Assembly (NCBI GenBank): GCA_964372275.1
Contig: CAYJRR010000038.1
Location: forward strand, 1-35,538
Origin: CAYJRR01 sp964372275 [NCBI: uncultured bacterium]
Lineage (GTDB): Bacteria; CAYJRR01
DNA length: 35,538 nucleotides
Reading direction: 5' to 3'
The notes under the pieces were generated by a model, which saw only the letters and a program-made list of their open reading frames with translations, made no database searches and had not been told where the DNA came from. The position numbers and the translations under genes are program-made. Below are positions 24,835 through 34,081 of this stretch, piece after piece (positions within the stretch are counted from its first letter, which is position 1; every line of letters starts with the position of its first letter).

Positions 24835-25890
24835 ATGGCGCGCGAGAACCGGGAAACGACGGACCATTACGCGCTCCTCGGGGTGCGCACCGACGCGAGC
24901 GCGGACGAGATCAAGCGGGCCTACCGCAAGCTCGCCGTCGAGCTCCATCCCGACCGCAATCCGTCGGAGGAGGCGGAGGCGAGGTTCAAGACGATCACGC
25001 TGGCCTACCAGACGCTGTCGAGCGAGCGCCGGCGCAAGCGATACGACGAGGAGCAGCGGCGCCGGCGAGGATCGATCGTCCTTTGGCAGGGGCCTCCGGC
25101 GCGGACACGCGGAGACGACCTGAAGTATCGGCTGGAGTTGTCGTTCGAGGACGCGGTGCGCGGCGCGACGGTGTCGATCCGTGTCCCGCGGAAGGCGACC
25201 TGCGACCGGTGCGACGGCAGCGGCGCGGCGATCGAGCGGGCCCCCTCGCGCGTGCCACGGTGCGCGGAGTGCGACGGCAAGGGGAAGGTGGTCGACACGC
25301 GCAACCGTCCGCAGGTCTGCGGCCGATGCGACGGCCGCGGGCGGGAACCGATCGAGGCCTGTCCCGACTGCGGCGGCGAGGGACGCCGCCCCCAGGAGGA
25401 GCCACTCGAGGTCCCGATCCCCGCCGGCATCGACGACGGCCGGCGGCTGCGCCTCGCCGGATGGGGGGACGACGGCCGCGCCGGCGGCGACGGCGGGAAC
25501 CTGTTCGTCGTCGTCACGGTGGCGCCGCATCCCCTCCTCCGCCGCGACGGCGACGACGTGCAGGTCGACGTCCCGGTCGACGTCGTCGCGCTGTTGCTCG
25601 GAGGGACGGTGCGGGTGCCGTCGGTCGACGGCCCGGCCGAGGTGACGATCCCCCCCTGCACGCGCCCCGACACGCGGATCACGCTCGCCGGGAAGGGCGT
25701 TCCGCGGGAGAAGGGACGCGGCGACCAGATCGTGACGCTGCGCGCCACCTTCCCGACCGGGCTCTCCCCCGAGCAACGCGCCGCGCTCGGGCGGTTCGCC
25801 TCCTCCGGCAACGCCGACGGAGGAGGAAGCAAGCCGAGGGAGATCCGGGAGTACGAGGCCGCGCTGCGCGCTCTCTACGGAACGAGCTGA
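24835..25890 (+). CDS. dnaJ: DnaJ-type co-chaperone lacking the Gly/Phe linker
   Basis: 351 residues. The J-domain (about 10-75) keeps the HPD motif (KLAVELHPDRNP). A short linker follows directly, with no Gly/Phe-rich region, and then the C-terminal domain I strand. The zinc centre has four CxxCxGxG-type repeats: CDRCDGSG, CAECDGKG, CGRCDGRG and CPDCGGEG. The rest is the beta-sandwich peptide-binding domain (PIPAGIDDGRRLRLAGWGDDG, GKGVPREKGRGDQ). It should stimulate DnaK ATP hydrolysis and deliver substrates. The missing linker makes it atypical, and a canonical dnaJ may exist elsewhere. ATG 18 bases after dnaK; its last 16 bases overlap the convergent PIN gene. Confidence 0.9.
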   Translation: MARENRETTDHYALLGVRTDASADEIKRAYRKLAVELHPDRNPSEEAEARFKTITLAYQTLSSERRRKRYDEEQRRRRGSIVLWQGPPARTRGDDLKYRLELSFEDAVRGATVSIRVPRKATCDRCDGSGAAIERAPSRVPRCAECDGKGKVVDTRNRPQVCGRCDGRGREPIEACPDCGGEGRRPQEEPLEVPIPAGIDDGRRLRLAGWGDDGRAGGDGGNLFVVVTVAPHPLLRRDGDDVQVDVPVDVVALLLGGTVRVPSVDGPAEVTIPPCTRPDTRITLAGKGVPREKGRGDQIVTLRATFPTGLSPEQRAALGRFASSGNADGGGSKPREIREYEAALRALYGTS

Positions 25891-26279
25891 AACCGACGTA
25901 GACGCACGGGCCGGTAGAGTTCGAAATCGCGTCGGTCGAGGGTGAAGATCCGGCGGATCTTCTCGCGCTCCGCGACCCGGACCAGGGCGGCATCGGCCAG
26001 GTCCATCGGCAAGTCCCGATACTTCCGCATCAGCTCGCGGATCCGATCGACGTCCTCGACGCCGAGGGGGAGGATCGTGATGGGCGCCGCCAGTAGGATC
26101 TCCCAGAGCGCCTCCTGCGCGCGCCACGAGAAGGCGAGCAGATACACCGCCTCCGTCAACACCGGCCAGACCGTCGCCAATGGACCACGGATCGATTTCA
26201 TGGCGTCCCGACAGGCCGCGTGGTGTCGATCGTCCGCGTGAACGAGGGCCACCAAGGGCCCGGCATCGACGAGCGTCAC
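25875..26279 (-). CDS. PIN-domain toxin (VapC-like)
   Basis: 134 residues. A PIN-fold Mg-dependent ribonuclease, likely the toxin of a type II pair. The acidic active-site residues are visible: D5 in TLVDAGPLVALVH, E43 in VLTEAVYLL, D93/D96 in PMDLADAALVRVAE and D115 in FTLDRRDFE. The GTG start at 26279 overlaps the antitoxin TGA (GTGA), so translation is coupled and the antitoxin comes first, as in vapBC operons. The gene converges on dnaJ with a 16-base overlap. Which RNA it cuts is unknown. Confidence 0.9.
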   Translation of the reverse strand: MTLVDAGPLVALVHADDRHHAACRDAMKSIRGPLATVWPVLTEAVYLLAFSWRAQEALWEILLAAPITILPLGVEDVDRIRELMRKYRDLPMDLADAALVRVAEREKIRRIFTLDRRDFELYRPVRLRRFQLVP

Positions 26280-26551
26280 CGACGGGAGTCCCGTGAGGAC
26301 AAGATCGCCCGAAAGGTCCTTCCCGTCTGTACCGACAAGTCGCGCGGGCCACCGCGGACCGAGCCGATCACGTGCGCGACCCGGTCGTACGGAGACTCCC
26401 TGCGTCCGGGGCCCTCCGACTCCGGCTGCGCCATCGCCTCAATGGCGTCACGGATCACCTCGGAGCGCGTTTGGCTCCGCCGGCGCGCGAGGCGCTCCAC
26501 CACCCGGACAGTGCCGGCATCGAGGCGGACGCTGACGTTGATCGTCTTCAT
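26276..26551 (-). CDS. Ribbon-helix-helix antitoxin
   Basis: 91 residues. The N-terminal 45 form a ribbon-helix-helix DNA-binding domain: strand TINVSVRLDAGT, helix VRVVERLARRR, then TRSEVIRDAIEAMA. The C-terminal part (Arg/Gly/Ser-rich, little predicted structure) probably wraps and inhibits the PIN toxin, as in VapB/CopG-type antitoxins. It would bind the palindromes 13-35 bases upstream of its start and repress its own operon. The ATG at 26551 is preceded by GAGAA rather than a strong Shine-Dalgarno sequence. Confidence 0.88.
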   Translation of the reverse strand: MKTINVSVRLDAGTVRVVERLARRRSQTRSEVIRDAIEAMAQPESEGPGRRESPYDRVAHVIGSVRGGPRDLSVQTGRTFRAILSSRDSRR

Positions 26552-26560
26552 GAGAACCCC

Positions 26561-26586
26561 ATCTGTATTACAGATATTGTACTACA
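26561..26586 (-). promoter_or_regulatory. Toxin-antitoxin operator and promoter
   Basis: ATCTGTATTACAGAT (26561-26575) is a perfect 15-base palindrome. Its core TGTATTACA recurs as TGTACTACA at 26578-26586, centre-to-centre 14 bases. The minus-strand -10 candidate TACAAT (26581-26576) lies between and overlapping them, so antitoxin binding would block RNA polymerase. The patch is strikingly A+T-rich for this genome. Two tandem sites fit cooperative binding by ribbon-helix-helix dimers. Confidence 0.7.
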
Positions 26587-26656
26587 CCGGATTGCCCGCG
26601 CAAGCGACCCCGTAGCGCCTTGACCCCCACCCGATTCCCTGCGAAACAGGCGTTCG

Positions 26657-28690
26657 ATGCCCGTCCGCGTCCGATGGCTCGCGGTTCTCGTCCTCGCCGC
26701 CGCCCTGCCCGCCTGCCACCGCCCGCCGAAGACGGTGCGGATCGACGGGCGAGAGGTCGGCTACGAGGAGGCGGCGCGGGCGGCATTCGCGTCGGCCGAG
26801 GAGGCCTTCACGCAGAAGGATCTGCGCACGGCGTTGGACCGGTTCCACGCGATGGCCCAGCAGTTCCCCCGGAGCCTGCTCGCCGACGACGCGCTGTTCC
26901 GCACCGGTCAGATCTACGAAGGCGCGGGCGACACCCCCAACGCGGCACGCGCCTACCAGACGGTCGTCCAGCAATACGCGTCCGGCGATCGGGCCGGCGA
27001 GGCCCGCTTCCGGCTCGGAATCACGCACGTCCGTGCCGAGCGATGGGCCGACGCGGAGGAGAGCCTCCGTGCCTACGAGAAGTCCCCGTCGGGCGCTCCC
27101 GCGCAGCTGGCGCACGCCCGCCTGCTGGTCGCGGAGTCGCTCGATCGTTTGCAGCGTCCGCTCGACGCCGCCCCGTTCCGGTTCCGCGCCGCCCGGTCGA
27201 TCGAGGACCCGATCCTCGCGGCCTGGACGCGTGAGCGGGCGCTCCAGGCGATCCGGGGTGCGGAGGTCGATCCGCGCCTGCTCCAGGCGCTGGTGGAGGA
27301 GGCGGCCGGCGATCCGGCCGAGGCGGCGCTGCGGGTGCGGCTCGCCGAGGCCCGCTTCGCGGCGCGCGATTACGCCGACGCGGTCGACGCGGCGAAGGTG
27401 GTGATCGAACGGTTCGCGGCGACGCCGGAGGCGGAGGCCGCCCGGTCGATCGTGCGCCGGGCGAACGCGCGCAAGAACGTCGATCCGTCCGTGGTCGGCG
27501 TCGTGGTCCCGCTGACCGGCGATTTCCAGGCCTACGGCCAGAAGGCGCTGCAGGCGATCGCGCTCGCGGCCAACGCCTTCGGTCCCGACGACGGGAAGCG
27601 GCGCGTCCGCCTCGCCGTCCGCGACAGCGCCGGGGATCCGGAGCGCGCGGCCGCGGCCGTCGACGCGCTGTTCGAAGAGGACGGCGTCATCGCGCTGGTG
27701 GGACCGCTGCTCTCCAACGAGACGGAGGCGGCGGCGGCGCGCGCACAGGCGTTGGGCCTTCCGATGATCACCCTCGCGCAGAAGGCGGGGCTCACGGCGG
27801 CAGGGCCCTTCGTCTTCCGCAACAGCATGACCGCTTCGATGCAGGCGCGCGGGATCGCGTCGCACGCCGTGGAACGGCTCGGCCTGAAGCGGTTCGCGAT
27901 CATGTATCCGCGCACCGCCTACGGCGAGGAGCTGGCCTTCCTGTTCTGGGACGAGGTGGTGGCGCGCGGCGGCGAGATCGTCGGCGTCGAGACCTACGAC
28001 CCGAAGGAGAACGACTTCACCGACGAAGTCGAGCGCCTGGTCGGCCGCGCCCCCGAGTTCGTCCCGGCGCGCAAGGAGGAGTGGGAGCGCCTGAAGGCGG
28101 CGGCGTGGAAGGAGCAGCAACGGACCGGCAAGAAGCCGAAGGAGATCGCGCTGCCACCGGTGCTCGACATCGAGGGGCTGTTCGTCCCCGACGACTACAA
28201 GCGCGTCGGCCAGCTGCTCCCGTTCTTCGCGCTGTCCGACGTGCCGATCGGCGGCTACACCGCGCGAAACCCCAACGCGAAGCCGACCGTCCCGCTGGGG
28301 ACGAACGGCTGGAACAACCCCGAGCTGATCTCCCGCGGCGGACGCTACGTCGAGGGGGCCTACTTCGTCGACGCCTTCGTCCCCGATGCCCCGGAGGCGA
28401 AAGGGTTCGTCGAGCGGTTCGTGGGGAGCTTCCTCCGGGTCCCCGACGTGCTCGACGCGCTGGCGTTCGATTCCACCTCGGCGCTGGTGGAGCGCGTCCG
28501 CGCCGGCGCATCGACTCGCGACAAGCTGCGGGACGCGCTGGAGGAGATGCGCGGGTTCAAGGGGGCGACCGGGATGACGGGCTTCGGGAAGGATCGGGAC
28601 GCGGTGCGGGAGCTGACGGTGCTGACCGTCGCCGAGAAGGAGATCCGGCCCTACGTGGCGCCGCCGCCGAGTCCGACGCCGAATCCGTAG
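26657..28690 (+). CDS. LpoA-like lipoprotein: TPR repeats plus periplasmic-binding domain
   Basis: 677 residues. Signal peptide MPVRVRWLAVLVLAAALPAC ends in a good lipobox (LPAC). Residues about 35-255 are helical repeats of TPR type (AEEAFTQKDLRTALDRFHAMAQQFP, then RTGQIYEGAGDTPNAARAYQ). Residues about 275-650 form a type I periplasmic-binding (leucine-binding-like) domain: VGVVVPLTGDFQAYGQKALQAI, ALVGPLLSNETEAAAARAQ and FAIMYPRTAYGEELAFLFWDE. This order matches LpoA, the outer-membrane activator of PBP1A; an ABC solute-binding role is the alternative, but no permease is nearby. The stop codon lies within the left arm of a long inverted repeat. Confidence 0.82.
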   Translation: MPVRVRWLAVLVLAAALPACHRPPKTVRIDGREVGYEEAARAAFASAEEAFTQKDLRTALDRFHAMAQQFPRSLLADDALFRTGQIYEGAGDTPNAARAYQTVVQQYASGDRAGEARFRLGITHVRAERWADAEESLRAYEKSPSGAPAQLAHARLLVAESLDRLQRPLDAAPFRFRAARSIEDPILAAWTRERALQAIRGAEVDPRLLQALVEEAAGDPAEAALRVRLAEARFAARDYADAVDAAKVVIERFAATPEAEAARSIVRRANARKNVDPSVVGVVVPLTGDFQAYGQKALQAIALAANAFGPDDGKRRVRLAVRDSAGDPERAAAAVDALFEEDGVIALVGPLLSNETEAAAARAQALGLPMITLAQKAGLTAAGPFVFRNSMTASMQARGIASHAVERLGLKRFAIMYPRTAYGEELAFLFWDEVVARGGEIVGVETYDPKENDFTDEVERLVGRAPEFVPARKEEWERLKAAAWKEQQRTGKKPKEIALPPVLDIEGLFVPDDYKRVGQLLPFFALSDVPIGGYTARNPNAKPTVPLGTNGWNNPELISRGGRYVEGAYFVDAFVPDAPEAKGFVERFVGSFLRVPDVLDALAFDSTSALVERVRAGASTRDKLRDALEEMRGFKGATGMTGFGKDRDAVRELTVLTVAEKEIRPYVAPPPSPTPNP

Positions 28691-28760
28691 CCGTATCGGC
28701 ACCGGTTTCCGATCCGATCGGGTTGGATCCGATACCGCTACCGATCCGGATCGGTTCGGT
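28687..28760. repeat. Hexanucleotide-word inverted repeat after the LpoA-like gene (terminator candidate)
   Basis: GTAGCCGTATCGG (28687-28699, containing the TAG stop) pairs with CCGATACCGCTAC (28729-28741) at 12 of 13 positions. An inner ATCC/GGAT stem is at 28712-28715/28725-28728. Words such as CCGATC, GGATCC, GATACC and GGTTCGG continue to 28760. No T-run closes the hairpin, although TTTCTT follows at 28760-28765. The vocabulary matches 7116-7171. Confidence 0.65.
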
Positions 28761-28782
28761 TTCTTGACCCGCTGCGTCAGTC

Positions 28783-28829
28783 GGCTCGAGCGCTTTTCCG
28801 TTGAGGAACGCTTCGAGCCGCGTGATATG
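28783..28829 (+). promoter_or_regulatory. Candidate hsp20-lon promoter with flanking inverted repeat
   Basis: TTGAGG (28801-28806), 17-base spacer, GATATG (28824-28829), then the ATG at 28840. An inverted repeat, GGCTCGAGCG (28783-28792) and CGCTTCGAGCC (28809-28819), matches over 10 bp with one extra T and brackets the -35. It does not match CIRCE. It may be an operator for an unidentified heat-shock regulator. Confidence 0.4.
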
Positions 28830-28839
28830 CAGGAACCGG

Positions 28840-29380
28840 ATGTCCGCCCCGCCGTCCGGCGACTCGCTCGAGAAGTTCCTCGCGTTTCAGCGCGAGGTGA
28901 ATCGCCTCTTTCGCCGGATCTTCGAAGAGGGGAGTGGCGGGCGGTCGTTCGACGGCGACGGGGTGATAGCGCGAGCGAACGTGTCGGAAGGGGTTGATCG
29001 GCTGGTGGTCGAGATCGAGACCCCCGGCGTGCCGCGCGACGCCTTGAGCCTGTGGGTCAGCCGCGGGCTGATTGTCGTCGAGGGGGAGAAGCCGGCGGCG
29101 ATCTCCGGCGAGCGCGTCCGCTTCCACTGCATGGAACGGGACGTCGGGCGGTTCCGCCGCGTGCTCGAGATCCCCTGCCCCGTCGACACCGCCGGGATCC
29201 GCGCCCGCTACGCCGCCGGAATCCTCACCATCACCCTCCCCAAGATCGAGGACCGCCGCGGCGAACGCCGCAAGGTCCCCATCGAGGAACCCCGCGACAC
29301 GAAACGGGCGGCAACGCCATCCGGCTCCCGCCGCCGCGCCGCTTCCGTCGGAGCGGCTTCCCCGCAACGACGGAGACGTC

Positions 29381-29388
<8 letters not shown>
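28840..29388 (+). CDS. Small heat-shock protein (Hsp20/alpha-crystallin family)
   Basis: 182 residues from the ATG at 28840, which has AGGA 5 bases upstream; a TTG at 28801 would give 13 more residues but lies on the promoter. ATP-independent holdase. The alpha-crystallin domain spans about residues 35-135: [58 protein letters not shown], and the C-terminal signature [17 protein letters not shown] basic tail of about 40 residues ([16 protein letters not shown]) follows and is longer than usual. The last 8 bases overlap the lon start, so the two are co-transcribed. Confidence 0.92.
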
Positions 29389-31843
<2,455 letters not shown>

Positions 31844-31846
<3 letters not shown>

Positions 31847-31857
31847 AATCCCGGGAG
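31844..31857 (+). promoter_or_regulatory. -10-like TAAAAT and GGGAG before the GAF kinase
   Basis: TAAAAT (31844-31849) overlaps the lon stop codon and lies 12 bases before the ATG at 31862; GGGAG at 31853-31857 could be a ribosome-binding site. The kinase operon may have its own start here or read through from lon. Confidence 0.4.
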
Positions 31858-31861
31858 TCCG

Positions 31862-33382
31862 ATGGCGGAACCCGGACCCACCCGAGAGGCCGACGAGCTC
31901 GAGCGACTGAAGAGGTCGCTGGAGCTCGCGCGCGCCGGACAGCAGGAGGCGCTCAAGGCGCTGGAGGCGGCCCGCGCCGCCAAGGCCGACGCCACGCGCG
32001 AGGCGGCCGAGCTGAAGGCCCGCTACCAGGACGCCGAGGCCGAGCTGCTCGCGCTTCAGCGGGCCTCCAACGAGATGATCGCCACCCAGTACCTGGACGA
32101 CGTGCTGCGGAGCATCCTCTCCGGCGTCGAGGAGGGGCTGGGCTACGACCTGGCGCTGCTGATGGTGCTCGACCGCAAGGGGGGCTACTTCTTCGCGCGC
32201 GCGAATCCGGAGAACGTGCTGGTGATCGGCGCCAAGGAGGACGGCGGCGCGGCGATCGACCGCCTGCGGGTCCCGCTCGCGGCCGAGAACGCGCTGGCCC
32301 GCCTCGTCGCGACGCCGACGTTGGCGGTCCACGAATCGGCGGAGCCGCTGCTCCGCGGCGCCGAGCCGGCCGAGGACGCGCGCCGGCTGTGGAACTACCT
32401 CCACGCCAAGGGGATGCGCGCCTTCGCCGCCGTCCCGATGATCGTCCGTGGGGAGGTCGCCGGAAGCCTGATGTGCTGCCGCGCCAAGACGCCGCTCCGC
32501 GAGCGCGAGCGGGAGAGCCTGCAGAACTTCTCCAACCAGGCCGGGATGGCGATCGAGAACGCGCAGCTGGTGAACGACATGCGACGCGTCCGGGACGAGC
32601 TGGCCCAGAACAACGAGACGCTCCGTCGGACGAACGAGAAGCTGATCGAGCTGGAGCGGGCGAAAGAGGTTCTCACCTCGATGCTCGTCCACGACATGAA
32701 GAACCCGCTCACCGGGATCCGCGGCTACCTGGAGCTGCTGCTCGACGAAACGCTGCCCGACAACCTCCGCAACCACGTCAAGATGTCCTACGAATCGTCG
32801 GGTCGCCTGCTCGCCATGGTGCGCGACCTCCTCGACATCTCGAAGATGGAGGCCGGCCGCTTTTCCGTCTCCGCCGAGACGGTCGACCTGATCCCGCTGA
32901 TCGAGGGGGCCCATTCCGAGCAATCGGTGGTGGCGCAACGCCAGTCGAAGTCGATCCGCCTCTCGCTCCACCCGGACCTACCCTTGATCAAGGGGGACGG
33001 CGACCTGATCGGCCGGGTGATCGCCAACCTGCTCTCCAACTCGGTCAAACACACGCCGCAGGGATCGACGATCGAGCTGTCCGCCCGACCCGCGGCGTTG
33101 CATCCCGGGAGCCCCGGCGACGCCGCCGTCGTCCTCGGATTCGCCGACAACGGCGAGGGGATTCCGCCGGAGTTCCACGAGAAGATCTTCGAGAAGTACA
33201 CCTCCCTCGAGCCGCGCTCCTCCAAGAGCGCGCCGAAGATGTCGACCGGTCTGGGACTGACCTTCTGCAAGATGGCGGTCGAGGCGCACGGCGGAAAGTT
33301 GTGGTTGCAGAGCGAGCCGGGAAAAGGAGCGACCTTCTGGGTGGCGCTGCCGGAGGCGCCGCCACAGGCAGCGGCGGGGTGA
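31862..33382 (+). CDS. GAF-domain sensor histidine kinase
   Basis: 506 residues, no transmembrane segment, so cytoplasmic. Residues about 5-65 form a coiled coil (LERLKRSLELARAGQQEALKAL in part). Residues about 70-235 are a GAF domain (LDDVLRSILSGVEEGLGYDLALLM, ending FSNQAGMAIENAQL). A second helix leads to the dimerisation domain with phospho-acceptor His277 in LVHDMKNPLTGIRGYLELL. The catalytic domain has the N box VIANLLSNSVKHTP, G1 FADNGEGIPPE and G2 TGLGLTFCKMAVEAHGG. No receiver domain is fused. It is first in a cluster with an MglA-like GTPase and a second kinase. The ligand of the GAF domain is unknown. Confidence 0.93.
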   Translation: MAEPGPTREADELERLKRSLELARAGQQEALKALEAARAAKADATREAAELKARYQDAEAELLALQRASNEMIATQYLDDVLRSILSGVEEGLGYDLALLMVLDRKGGYFFARANPENVLVIGAKEDGGAAIDRLRVPLAAENALARLVATPTLAVHESAEPLLRGAEPAEDARRLWNYLHAKGMRAFAAVPMIVRGEVAGSLMCCRAKTPLRERERESLQNFSNQAGMAIENAQLVNDMRRVRDELAQNNETLRRTNEKLIELERAKEVLTSMLVHDMKNPLTGIRGYLELLLDETLPDNLRNHVKMSYESSGRLLAMVRDLLDISKMEAGRFSVSAETVDLIPLIEGAHSEQSVVAQRQSKSIRLSLHPDLPLIKGDGDLIGRVIANLLSNSVKHTPQGSTIELSARPAALHPGSPGDAAVVLGFADNGEGIPPEFHEKIFEKYTSLEPRSSKSAPKMSTGLGLTFCKMAVEAHGGKLWLQSEPGKGATFWVALPEAPPQAAAG

Positions 33383-33391
33383 CGGTCGACC

Positions 33392-34081
33392 ATGGTCCAG
33401 TTCAACAAGGCCGCCCGCGGCGTCGAGATCAAGGTCGTCTACTACGGCCCCGCCCTCTCCGGTAAGACGACCAACCTGCAAAAGCTCCACGAGATGCTGA
33501 AGGCCGATCTCCGTGGCGAGCTCTTGACGCTCAACACCAAGGAGGACCGGACACTCTTCTTCGACCTCTTGCCGGTGCAGATCAAGACACGGTCGGGCTA
33601 TCTGTTGAAGTTGAAGGTCTTCACCGTGCCCGGCCAGGTGCTGCACGACTCGACGCGTCGCGTGGTGCTGCAAGGGGCCGACGGCGTCGTCTTCGTCGCC
33701 GACAGCCAGAAGTCGCAAGCGCGCGGAAACGCCGAGAGCTTCCGCAATCTCTACGACAACCTCACGAAGAACGGGATCCCCACCGACGGCTTCCCGGTGG
33801 TGATGCAGTACAACAAGCGCGACCTCCCTTCGATCAAGTCGGAGGAGGAGGTCCGCCGCTCCTGGGGCGACTTCGGGATCCCGGTCTACCTCGCCACCGC
33901 CATCGACGGCGAGGGGGTCGTCGAGACGTTCGTCCGGCTCGTCGAGATCACCACCCGCTCGCTCAGCAAGAAGCACCGCCTGGAAGAGGCGCTGGGTTTC
34001 GACGTCCGCGATTTCATCACGGCGATTCTCGCCGGCTTCGGCCGCAAGGGCTCCAAGGTCCCGCCGGGGGTCGTCGAATGA
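33392..34081 (+). CDS. MglA-like Ras-type small GTPase
   Basis: 229 residues. The P-loop is GPALSGKTT (residues 19-27, K25), switch 2 is FTVPGQ with Thr78 where Ras has Asp, and the base-binding motif is NKRD (141-144). A Thr in this position and the sheet-forming switch region are typical of MglA, which sets cell polarity and motility in Myxococcus. The protein is about 35 residues longer than M. xanthus MglA, with a C-terminal tail (FITAILAGFGRKGSKVPPGVVE in part). No MglB/roadblock gene, the usual GAP, is adjacent. The start is 9 bases after the first kinase; the stop overlaps the second kinase ATG. Confidence 0.93.
   Translation: MVQFNKAARGVEIKVVYYGPALSGKTTNLQKLHEMLKADLRGELLTLNTKEDRTLFFDLLPVQIKTRSGYLLKLKVFTVPGQVLHDSTRRVVLQGADGVVFVADSQKSQARGNAESFRNLYDNLTKNGIPTDGFPVVMQYNKRDLPSIKSEEEVRRSWGDFGIPVYLATAIDGEGVVETFVRLVEITTRSLSKKHRLEEALGFDVRDFITAILAGFGRKGSKVPPGVVE

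Noticed and set aside
26620-26625. TTGACC upstream of the LpoA-like gene as a -35 element
   Set aside because: No TANNNT or similar -10 occurs 16-19 bases downstream before the ATG at 26657.
28764-28769. TTGACC after the second repeat as the hsp20 -35
   Set aside because: No -10-like hexamer at the right spacing; TTGAGG/GATATG at 28801/28824 is better placed.
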